Under the pieces are notes generated by a model. That model had not been told where the DNA came from. It ran no database searches and saw only the letters and a list, made by a program, of their open reading frames with translations. This document shows, piece by piece, positions 1-9,267 of a stretch of DNA of 64,000 nt. Position 1 is the first letter of the stretch. Each line of letters starts with the position of its first letter. Origin of the DNA: Podospora pseudoanserina (Eukaryota; Ascomycota; Sordariomycetes; Sordariales; Podosporaceae); contig NC_085921.1 of assembly GCF_035222485.1 (NCBI RefSeq), positions 1,240,001 through 1,304,000 of the forward strand. The letters run 5' to 3'. A program made the translations under genes and the position numbers.

Positions 1-468
1 ATGCCTATGTGGTATGTTGTTATGCTTGCCGTTTCGTTGCGAGAAATCAAGTACTAACTACTAGTCGTGACACAGCTCGCCACCCTCTCGCTTCTTATCA
101 CTGCTCTCGTTACTCCGTTCATCTACGCCTCCATGGTTCTTTTCGGTGCGCCTTTCCTCACCCACGGGTCTCATACGCTTCTCTGCGCCGCCCACTTGTC
201 TCTGCTGGGACTCTTCCCGCTCTTCTACGTTCATGGTGTCGATGCTAGTGCTTGGGCTGCTGTTGGTGGTTTCCGCGCGCCGTTGGACGAAACGTTTGGA
301 GGTCTTGCGGGTGCTCTTGTTGGTGCTTGGCTGGGTGCTGTCCCCATTCCTCTAGACTGGGACAGAGATTGGCAGAAATGGCCAGTAACTATCCTGGTCG
401 GCATCTATGGTGGATATGTGCTGGGCAAGGTCATTGGTGGTACAGCGGCTTGGGGAAAGAAGTTCTGA
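1..468 (+). CDS. GPI11: GPI11 / PIG-F, GPI-anchor ethanolamine-phosphate transfer subunit, 3' part only
   Basis: The C-terminal part of a multi-spanning ER membrane protein; the 5' end lies outside the window. PIG-F/Gpi11 partners the ethanolamine-phosphate transferases Gpi13 and Gpi7 late in GPI-anchor assembly. A short exon fragment (1-11) is followed by an intron at 12-75 with a GTATGT donor, a textbook TACTAAC branch point at about 50-56 and an ACACAG acceptor. The last exon runs 76-468 and encodes 130 residues ending at TGA. It carries alternating hydrophobic helices and the family hallmark GAWLGAVPIPLDWDR followed by WQKWP, typical of the Pig-F C-terminus. In frame, the first fragment ends in ..AYV before LATLSLL. 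The start codon and N-terminal helices cannot be seen. Confidence 0.88.
12..75 (+). other. Intron in GPI11
   Basis: Donor GTATGT at 12-17, branch point TACTAAC near 50-56, acceptor ACACAG ending at 75. Removing it joins two in-frame pieces and bypasses the in-frame TAA at 52-54. Confidence 0.8.
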
Positions 469-939
469 GTTTGGAGTCTTGGATGAGGTACCTGGAAACA
501 TGAGGAAAAGGGGGAAAGGGCTGTTTGGAATGAAGCTGTGTGTGATACCCTGTTGGAGTTGCGAGCCGGAATTGGTGTTGAACAGTGTACATCACGGGTG
601 CGGTCTATGAAGGCGACCGTTGTAAATACTAATTAATGGTAACTAAATACCTACCAAAATACCTCCAACGTTAACAGATCGTGATATTTCAACTCAAACA
701 TCGAGCGTCAATCACAAGTGTCGAAGATCCGCCAAGACCAGTCATCCTGCTTGCCCGCCGGCGCATCACTCAAAGCTCCTCCCCTGTCCCCGATGCCGCA
801 AGGTGGGGTGTCGAGTGTGCCGAGATGACTCCAACACCACGGCACCACGCTCCTTTATGACCCTTCCGTGGGCGTCCTCGAGTCTTTGGTTCCTCCCCTC
901 GAGCACTCTATCTCTTCTTCCTTCAATTGACACTTCAAA
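469..939. other. Intergenic, GPI11 3' end to carrier promoter
   Basis: Non-coding. The first part is the likely GPI11 3' UTR. The second part is C/T-rich from about 780 onward, as expected for a leader in front of the ATG at 940. No RNA gene seen. Confidence 0.6.
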
Positions 940-1037
940 ATGACCAAACTACCCACCCCGGTGCTCCCAGCACCCCCTCCGAACCTGGAGTTACCACTCC
1001 AACCCCTCCCGTCAACATCACCACCACCACCACCACC

Positions 1038-1071
<34 letters not shown>

Positions 1072-2049
1072 GCCTCAGCAAAACACTACAAAGGCTTCGT
1101 CGCGGGTGTCTTTTCCGGGATCGCAAAGCTAGCTGGTACCTCTCCCCCTTCCCTAACATGACCTCCCCCGCGCTTGTACTAACCCTCCCTCTCAGTCGGC
1201 CACCCCTTCGACACAATCAAAGTCCGCCTCCAAACCTCTTCTTCCACCCGCTTCTCCGGCCCCCTGGCATGCCTCACCTCCACCATCCGCAACGAAGGCA
1301 TCTTCGGCCTCTACAAAGGCGCCACACCCCCTTTAGTAGGATGGATGTTCATGGACTCCATCATGCTCGGCTCCCTAACCTTCTACCGTCGCCTCATCTC
1401 CACCAATTTCTTCGCCTCCTACCACCCTCCAAACGACCCTTTTCTCCCCCCCTCAGTTATCCCCCTGCCCACCTACGCCCACGGCCTAGCGGGTATCCTC
1501 TCCGGCTGCACCGTCTCCTTCGTCGCCGCCCCCGTAGAGCACATCAAAGCCCGTCTCCAAACACAATACTCCTCCTCCAAGTCTGACCGCTTATACACCG
1601 GGCCAATCGACGCCCTACGTAAAATCTACAAATACCACGGTATAAGGGGGATATACCACGGTCTGGGGGCTACTCTCATTTTTCGAGGGTGCTTCTTCTT
1701 TTGGTGGGGGAGTTATGACGTTTTTAGCCGGTGGATGAGGAATAACACTTCTTGGTCTGCGCCGGTGATCAATTTCTGGGCGGGGGGTTTGTCGGCGCAG
1801 GTCTTTTGGGTCATGAGTTACCCGAGTGATGTGGTGAAGCAGAGGATCATGACGGACCCGTTGGGAGGCGGGTTGGGGGATGGGGAGAGGAGGTTTAGGA
1901 GGTGGAGGGAGGCTGCGAGGGCGGTTTATAAAGAGAATGGGCCCAAGGGGTATTGGAGGGGGTTTTTGCCTTGTTTCTTGAGGGCTTTCCCTGCTAATGC
2001 GATGGCGTTGGTGGCGTTTGAGGGGGTTATGAGGGCGCTGCCGGAGTAG
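940..2049 (+). CDS. Mitochondrial carrier family (SLC25) protein
   Basis: Inner mitochondrial membrane solute carrier of 349 residues in two exons (940-1135 and 1196-2049). The intron at 1136-1195 has a GTACCT donor, a TACTAAC-like branch point and a CTCTCAG acceptor; it joins ..IAKLA to VGHPFDTIK. All three carrier signatures P-x-[DE]-x-x-[KR] are present: PFDTIK in repeat 1, PVEHIK in repeat 2 and PSDVVK in repeat 3. The N-terminus has an unusual Pro-run plus an 11-Gln run encoded by CCA/CAA repeats. It resembles the filamentous-fungal carriers usually labelled carnitine/ornithine/YMC-like, but the substrate cannot be assigned by eye. Codon use changes sharply near 1640 from C-ending to G/T-ending codons. 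It converges on RPL22. Confidence 0.92.
1022..1070 (+). repeat. Trinucleotide repeat (CCA then CAA) coding poly-Pro/poly-Gln
   Basis: Consecutive CCA units followed by CAA units inside the first exon of the carrier, read as Pro-run then 11 Gln. The repeat sits before the first transmembrane repeat, so length variation should be tolerated. Confidence 0.85.
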
Positions 2050-2490
2050 TTGCGGATGGAGACGCCTATGGGAGGGAGAAGAGGGTGAGAAACAAGAGAT
2101 ATAATAGGGGTGTGGTGTTGCATGACGGGAAGAAACGGAGATAAATTCATAGAATTGATGTTTGCATAGGTTATACCCAAAGAGTTGGAGGGCAAAAGGG
2201 AAGGGTTGGACGGTATATATATACCCAAGGGAATGGATATGGACGCATATGAGGCTTAAGAGCAATAGAGACAACATATACACATCACAAGCAAGCAACA
2301 GAACTTAAAATTTTGTTTTTGGCCAGAACGCCTGGCCGCGCAACGGCGGCGTTGTCACTTTTCATTGACCCCGTTTCTCCCAACCGCTATGCACAACCAA
2401 TGATCCCATTATTGTTTTGGTATTTCTTGTCTTGCCAGATTATACTCCTTTCGGATATATCCTCCCTCGCTCAACAGATAGACCACCAAT
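2050..2490. other. Convergent intergenic region, carrier / RPL22
   Basis: Shared 3' flank of two convergent genes. It holds AT-rich runs such as the TATATATA stretch near 2214-2222. No gene seen. Confidence 0.6.
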
Positions 2491-3111
2491 TTACTCGTCA
2501 TCCTCCTCCTCAGCGTCGTTGACGACGTTGAAGAACTTGAGCTCGTACACTCCCTTAGAGGTGGAGACGACGCGGAGCCAGTCACGAAGCTGCATCTTCT
2601 TAAGGAACTTCTTGGTCCTGTTTGGTGCGCACCGTCAGCACACATGTCCTCATATTCTTTTCTTTTTTGGCTTTTATCGCAAAAAAAAAAAAAACTTAAA
2701 AACTTACAAGTACTTAAGGTAACGGCCAGAAAGCTCGTTGTGGGCAATGATCTCAATCTTGCCATCGCCAATCTGGGAGATCTTGATGGTCTCGCCGAGG
2801 TTGCCAACACGGCCCTCGACCTTGATCCTCTCGTTCAAGAACTTCTCAAAAGCGGAAACGTCGAAGATCTTGTCCGAGGCGGGCTGGGAAGCGTTGATGA
2901 CGAACTTCTTGGTGACCTTGGGGCCCTTGCCCTTGGTGGACTTCTTCTGTGATATCCCAAAAAAGAAAGACTTAGCCTACTGCTTCATGCCATCATCTCC
3001 CATCTTTTTGCAATGATGGTGGACTGGGCCAACAGCAAAGCGATGGTCATTTCAGGTGGGGATGGTGATGATGAGGTTGGTCATGAGTATACGTACAGCG
3101 ATGGGAGCCAT
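2491..3111 (-). CDS. RPL22: 60S ribosomal protein L22 (eL22)
   Basis: Component of the large cytosolic ribosomal subunit, 126 residues in three exons on the minus strand: 3097-3111 (only MAPIA), 2708-2946 and 2491-2617. Introns are 2947-3096 (donor GTACGT, acceptor CAG) and 2618-2707 (donor GTAAGT, acceptor ACAG). The spliced protein has the [28 protein letters not shown] core, then [23 protein letters not shown], then [18 protein letters not shown]. It ends in the acidic tail NDAEEEDDE, as eL22 does. The 126-residue length fits the family. The intron-interrupted tiny first exon is typical of fungal ribosomal protein genes and places an intron right after the start. Confidence 0.95.
2947..3096 (-). 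other. Intron 1 of RPL22 (150 nt)
   Basis: Lies directly behind a 15-nt first coding exon, with donor GTACGT at 3096-3091 and acceptor CAG at 2949-2947. I looked for an ordered C box / D box snoRNA pair and found none in the right order. Confidence 0.85.
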
Positions 3112-3574
3112 TGCGACTGTTGAGGAGAGGTTCAAGAGATTGACCGGTGGAAGCTGGATGGGGTGAGGAGAACGCAAAGAGGTTGATATCCTGCGCCTTG
3201 GTTGTGGTGGTTAAAAGTCTGGGGGGAGGGGTGGACGTTGCGATTTGCGGGCGGTGGAGAGAGAAAAATCGAGCAAGGGAATTTCTGAACAAATTGTGGC
3301 CTGCAGCAAAAATTTAGGGCTCCGCATTAGCAGGGCGGGATAGCTTCCTGTGGCTTGTGCCAGGCCCGTGCCCAGCTTCGGCCGGAGCGCCGTTGTTGCC
3401 CCACTTGACACCGAACATTGAGCTTTTGGCGGCAGCAAGTTCGGGGTTGCCTCATCAAGATTCAGAAGATTGCCATTTTCTTGACGAAAAGCTTCACTTC
3501 TGCAGTGCTTTTGAACCCAAAATCAACAAAAAGAAACCGAACCGGCCGGTTTAAACCGGCAAAAGGAAATACTT
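3112..3574. other. RPL22 promoter / leader region
   Basis: Upstream of a minus-strand ribosomal protein gene. It also contains the 16-bp palindrome at 3545-3560 and the presumed Pol III stop of the tRNA gene. No further gene seen. Confidence 0.55.
3545..3560. repeat. Perfect 16-bp palindrome downstream of tRNA-Ser
   Basis: GCCGGTTTAAACCGGC is fully self-complementary. It lies about 15 bp beyond the 3' end of the minus-strand tRNA gene, just past a TTTT run (3561-3564) that would stop RNA polymerase III. Confidence 0.8.
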
Positions 3575-3656
3575 CGACGTGGGCCTGATTCGAACAGACG
3601 CTCCCGAAGGAACAAGATTTCTAGTCTTGCGCATTAGACCACTCTGCCACCACGCC
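3575..3656 (-). tRNA. tRNA-Ser(AGA)
   Basis: An 82-nt minus-strand tRNA. The acceptor stem GGCGTGG pairs with CCACGTC (one G-U), with discriminator G. The D arm has the A box TGGCAGAGTGG. The anticodon loop CTAGAAA gives anticodon AGA, read as Ser (UCU/UCC). A long variable arm (about TTCCTTCGGGAGCG) is typical of class II tRNA-Ser. The T arm has GTTCGAATC. No intron. A TTTT run at 3564-3561 follows the 3' end on the transcribed strand. Confidence 0.95.
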
Positions 3657-4310
3657 TATGATTTGATGTAATTCCACGGCGGAGGTAGCATTTATATAAG
3701 ACGACATTCCGTTCCGGCGCGCGAACAAAGTGTCAAGAGTCTTATCAAATCTGTTGAATGACAACGCCAGCAAGCTAGAACTTGGCAAGTCGATGTAGTA
3801 TCCCTACACAATGTCAGATATCAGCTATTAGCATAGAGCAGCAAAAGTCAAACAAAACGCTCACAAATGGTATCAAACATCTCAAATTCAACCCCTTTCA
3901 GACCATCGCGGTCAACAACCTCCGCTCTATCAGAACACCCCAAAACTGGATACAACGCAGACCACAAAATCAACTCACATCCCTTCATCCTATGTTCAGA
4001 AGAAAACCAAACAGACCAAAGTGCCAACACAGGCAAATTTCAAAAGAAACAAATAACCAAACAAAACCACGCAAACAAACAAACAAATTCAAAATGGATA
4101 TCATATCATCCAAATTTCCAATCCAAATACCCCAAACGATCTCTTTCCGATCGTCCCATATCCCAAATATTCACTCAAATTCCCAAATAGCTTTTTAGCT
4201 TTTTTTTCCCTTCATTTCAATGCCCAGAACTCAATATCCAAAATCATTTAGGCACATCGCCATGCATCAAAAGAAAAAGAAAAAAGCCCACACATTAAAC
4301 AAAAGCCCCT
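3657..4310. other. Intergenic, OGT 3' flank / tRNA upstream
   Basis: A/C-rich on the plus strand between the OGT stop and the tRNA 5' end. It probably contains the OGT 3' UTR. The ORF-like stretch at 3782-4198 has no family features. Confidence 0.55.
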
Positions 4311-7300
4311 TCAAAGATAGATGTCCCCTCCCCTTCCGTTAACCCAATCGCTCCAAGCCCGCCCATATGCCTCCTCCAAGTCCCTCACCCATCTCCTGGT
4401 ATCAAACAGCGCGCACCCCCACTTGCTCTCCCAAAGCAACCTCCTCATCTCCGCCAGTCTTCCCTCTCCCCTCCCGTAGACTTCCCCATCCTGTCCCCTG
4501 ACCAGCTGGTAGCCCATCCTATTCACCAACCCCACTGCAAACTCTTCGTATTGCTTCTCATCCTCTGCAATGAGTTCCTTCGCTGCTCTCTCCCCCTCCT
4601 CGCTCTTTGGAAGCGCACCCTTGAGGATGGAAGCCGCCATACGGGAGCACATCTTGTATTCGTATCGTGGGAGGGTGAGCAATGGCGTGCTAGACCAAAG
4701 GATGTCCGCCGCGGTGGTATGGGCGTTGCACTCGGGCGTGTCGAGAAAGAGATCGCAAACTCGGGCGCGAGAGATATGCTGTTGCTTTGGTGCCACGTCT
4801 GTGAAGTGAATGCGAGAGGCGACGGCTTCCCCAGCCCAGTCTTTAGCTGTGCGGCGGAGGTGGGTTTCGCCCAGCTCGGGGAATCGTAGCAGCCAGAGGT
4901 GGGCTTTGGGGCAGGAAGCCAGGATGCGGAGCCATGTACGGAAGGTTGTTGGGTCGATCTAAATCTTGTTAGGGAGAGTATGAAATGAAAAAGGGAGGTG
5001 AGCATACCTTGTACAACTGGTTGAAGTTACCCAGGATGATAGCATCGTCGGGTAACTTGGGGAACAACTCCTTCCGCATCCTCCACCTCCTCTTCTGGTC
5101 ATCCTCCCAGGACATATGCCTCTCATTGTGGCCATCTGCTGATTGCGCGTGATCGCAACAGAAAAACGTGTCCCGAGCAAAGATGATGTTCTCCGAGTAA
5201 ATCCAGTCCTCGCTTTCCGTGTAGGCCTCATCCCGGAAGACATCTCCCAGGTTTAAATTGTTGCGGTGTGGTCGAAGTGTCGAGGGAGGGATGGCCGTCG
5301 TATCAGCTAGGAGGTAATCGCACCACTCGGCTCCCAACGTCCCAGCAAAGCCCATGAACGACATCTGGATCGGCGCAGGCCGCGCGGCAAAGATCTCATT
5401 GCGCGCTCCGCGGGTGTACCCATTGAGATTGACCAGAATATGAATTCCATCAGCCACAATCTGCTCGACCAGTCTGTCTGATGGCCACGTGCTGACATCA
5501 CGGAAGACGGGCGCTTCACGCTCAATCTGCTGGCGATGGATCGACTTGTCACTGGCTGTGGTTGCATAGCAATACGCCTTGACCTTGTTAGGATTGTGAA
5601 TGCCAAAGACAGATTGCATCAAATGTGCCAGGGGGTGGTTGTTGAAATCAGACGAGACATAGCCAACCTTGAAATAAGGGGCTGGTGGCTCCGGTGGTTC
5701 ATATACAGTAGCTGGGACCCAAGGTGAGCGAAGCGTCGAACACGATATTCTAAGCGCATTCCTCTGCGAAATCATCCGGATGTCCTTGGCTGTCAACGGG
5801 CAAGTAAAGGTGTGGAACGGCAACACCGTCGGCGCAGATGGAATCGAAAGGCTGGCAGGAGGCCGCGGCCGCCTGTATCCAGCTGATGACTTGATGCCCT
5901 TGACATGTTTATCGACATACCAGCACCACATCGCAGCTCTCGTCGACCGCTCAATCAGCCTCAGGATTCTTGAGCCCTCCCACGATCGACCAGCCCATTT
6001 TCGAAGTTCGGTTTCAACATCCAGACCTCGGTCGGTGATCCCAGCTCCGGCATCCCTTAGCTGCGCCACCAGCTGCACAATCGTCTGATCTTGCAAGGCG
6101 CCAACACCCCAAGTGCTGGACTCCTTCAGCTGCCGCCCGACAATGTCAACCACACGTTTCATCAGCCCACTGCCTTGGCCTTGTGACTTCACATCCTGAA
6201 GCATCCCTTGCTCGTCAACATGCCAGCGGTCAAACTTGCCACCTGCCAGCAGAACACCACCACGACCCTTCCAGTCGCAAACCGAGTTGAGCGCAGTGGA
6301 CAGCCCACAAACAGCCTCAGCAAAGTCGGGATTCGCCGATACAGCTCGCTTGTAATACCCGATGGCATCACTGATTCTGCCTCTATCCTTGACAGCATTG
6401 GCCAAGTTGGTCAATGCAATATCGAAGCTTCCATCGCACTGCACAGCCTGCTCATACATCTGAATAGCAAGATCCAGCTGTCCGATATCTTTGAGCAAGC
6501 TGCCCAGGTTGGTATGCAGGTGCACATGTTTTGGATCCAGGGTAAGGCCATAATAATAGTAAGCCAGGGCGAGCGATAAGCCGCTGCCTGGTACGATCCC
6601 AGGGATAGCGGGAAGATTCCCCAAGTCCATAGGCGGCCCAGAGTGAACTTGGGTAGACGTCTGCTGAACACTGGCGAGCAAGATGCCGACGTTGTTTGCT
6701 GTTGACGGACTTTCCTGCAATGACAAGGACAGGTAATAGAGCGCCAGAATATCGCCCACTCCAGCAGGCTGTCTGACCATACCGGTGTTTGGCCCACCAT
6801 TCGACATGGTGTCCTGGAAGATCTTGGCTAGCGACAACAATGAATTGCTCGTTGTGACAACCACGGATTTCTTGTGAGTACCTTCGGGAACATATTGTAG
6901 TCCCGGCAAGAGTCCTCCGTGCGAAGCAAATACCCGCTGTGCGGTAAGCTTGGCCCTGTCTGGCGACAGAAGCAACGGCGCGGACAGGTTCGCCTGAACA
7001 GCACCCCTAAGCTGCCCTGAATGCATATCCCTCGGTGCTAGGACGGTTTGGATCCTTCTGATAAGCGATCGCACCCCTTGAACCTGTCTTCCAGCGCTGA
7101 TGAGCACCGCCTCCTCAAAAGCATCCGAGGCTTGTTCGATATTTTTCAACGAGTACAGCATGTTTCCTTTGGCGTGTATCAGCAGGATCATCCGTCCATT
7201 CTCGGTCCCGGCTATCGCATATCCGCTTGACCCAAAACCTGGAACGTGGCTATTGTCTGCAGGTCGGGCAAAATGCTGGGTCGGGCTGTCGTTGTTGAGG

Positions 7301-9267
7301 TCGTCTAGCACAAAGTTGTCGGGGCTCAATTCTCGCATCGTGGCAGTCGACGCCGTGTCGGCCTCGCTCGCTGTCTCATTAACTTCATGTACGGTTCCGT
7401 TTGTTCCAGACATCTTCAACGATTTCTGAATGTACTCGATAATGTTGACTGCCTCCTGACTCCTATGATTCGAACACAGCAAGCCAACCAAATGTTCCAC
7501 TGCTTCCAGGTAACTTGGCCTTAGCTTGATCGCTTTAGACCATTCCCGTTCAGCCTCATCCTGCCTGTTCATGCAGTACAATGTCGCAGCAATATTTGAA
7601 ATAGCCTCGACGTGGCTGTCCTGTTTGTTAGCATCACCCCGTAAACCTAACGCGGTCGACCAGACCGGGAATACGTACCTAGCATCCATGCTCACGATGC
7701 GCTTGAACCACTCCAGAGCATCTTCATAATGCTCAAGGCCATAGTGGAGACATCCTCCCAACAGCATACCATCCACCCATTTCCATCCACTTTGCTCACA
7801 TAGGTTGGTGAGCATCTCGAGTGAATTTTTCGCATTGTGAAGTGGTGATCCGGTCTCAAAGTATGGCCGTTGTTGAAGCCCCGTTGAATATAGATTCCTC
7901 GCTTGGTTGAAGCCCCCAACAATCATTCCTTGCCCTCCCATTGCCATACTCCTAGCTGCCGCCTGCTTCTGTGCCATGTGCTGTGCATAGCTGACTGTTG
8001 GTTCGGAGAGGGCTGGCGATGGTCGTACTTTGGTTCCGCTCGCCAACGGTGCTATTGAGGGTTTCGGGTATACCACCATCTTCGATGACGTTCTTGATAA
8101 AGATCCGGTCCGGCTGTGGTGTGCTTTCTTCGCATTGCCTAGATAAAGTAGCAGGTCATTGTATGTTTTATGTGCTTGCTGCAGGGCCAACTCTTTGAAC
8201 CTTGCTCTCGAGGCAACATCTCCGCAACTGCCCCCTTGGGCAATATGTCCAGCTAGTTGTGCCAGAGACTCATGACCCTGATGAGCAGCCCCATGGTGCG
8301 CCATGTGTGCCTGAGCATGACGAGCGTACCCATCATCAAGAGGGTAGCTTGACAATGGCAAGCGGAATGGGTGTGGTTGGCCCAGTCCTGGTGCGTTTGG
8401 CATGCCATGTATGGTCGACTGCGAGGGCATAAACGCACTATCAACGACAGCATTTTGTGGTGTGTAGCCATTGGCTAGGGGTATTGGTGTTCGATAATCC
8501 CCTAGTCCACCATTCCTCCACACCATCGACTGCTGTGGTTGCTGTGGTTGTTGGTAGCCACCCGGGCTGTAGACTGTTTGACTCAACGGCTGGTGGTATC
8601 CTGGCCCTAACAATGGCTGCAAGCTGGACACAGAGTTGTAGCTTTGTTGGGGTATTGGTTGCAGAAAGTTTGTCTGCTCTGGCGCGGCCGGATTCGTTAT
8701 CATATTCGTACTTCCCATACCCCATCCTCCAGGCGTCACAGGTGGGCTACTTAATGGTTCCATTCCACCATCGAGCCTCCCAGTCGGATTCGGTGCCTGA
8801 TATTGCCATGATGATCCAGAGAGTGTTGACCTATGGTAGCCAACCCCAGTTAGCCCTGATGTTCTCTGAGACACAGCAGTCGGAAATATTCTTGACGAGG
8901 CAGGCAAGATCATGTGCTTCAATGGTGGGGGTCCGGAGGCCAGGTGGGCAACCGAACCATCGTACCCATTGTCGATGGTGCCGCTTGGTGTCTTGCGTCT
9001 AAGTGAGTGTTCCGAACTGTGGTCGTGGGCATGTGATCGGATGAACGAGGTGGTGATGCGGTGCAACGCCGGGGCTGGCTGGGCGCTGCGGATGGCGAAC
9101 GCCCGGGGCGTTGAGTCTGTGTTGTGGAGCGAGGGGGAGGGTCGCGCGAACTGTGGTCTTTGGTGATGCGACACGTACTCCAGGTCATGTTTTACGTGCG
9201 GTTGATGGGGCCCGAGTAAGTCGAGCTGTGGTTGCACCATCGGGTGCATTTGGACAAGAGGTAACAT
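4311..9267 (-). CDS. UDP-GlcNAc:protein O-GlcNAc transferase-like protein (GT41) with TPRs
   Basis: A large nucleocytoplasmic glycosyltransferase of 1635 residues. Exon 1 is 9267-5008, a 49-nt intron is 5007-4959 (GTATGC..TAG), and exon 2 is 4958-4311. The N-terminal 450 residues are low-complexity and rich in Gln, His, Pro and Ser. TPR-like helices lie at about 490-620 and a clear TPR block at about 905-1010 (NLGSLLKDIGQLDLAI, NLANAVKDRGRISDAI). The GT41 catalytic region begins near 1200 with GYVSSDFNNHPLAHLMQS, then NGYTRGARNEIFAARPAPIQ. The last codons of exon 1 encode NFNQLYK, whose Lys corresponds to the UDP-contacting Lys of metazoan OGT. Exon 2 begins IDPTTF and includes CNAHTTAADILW. 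The start at 9267 has a CCACC context. Fungal GT41 function is poorly known, so activity is inferred from family only. Confidence 0.9.
4959..5007 (-). other. Intron in OGT (49 nt)
   Basis: Donor GTATGC, CTAAC branch point (minus-strand CCCTAACAAG) and TAG acceptor. It is phase 0 and restores NFNQLYK-IDPTTF across the junction. Confidence 0.9.

Noticed and set aside
2947-3096. Possible snoRNA in RPL22 intron 1
   Set aside because: C-box-like and D-box-like words are present but in the wrong order.
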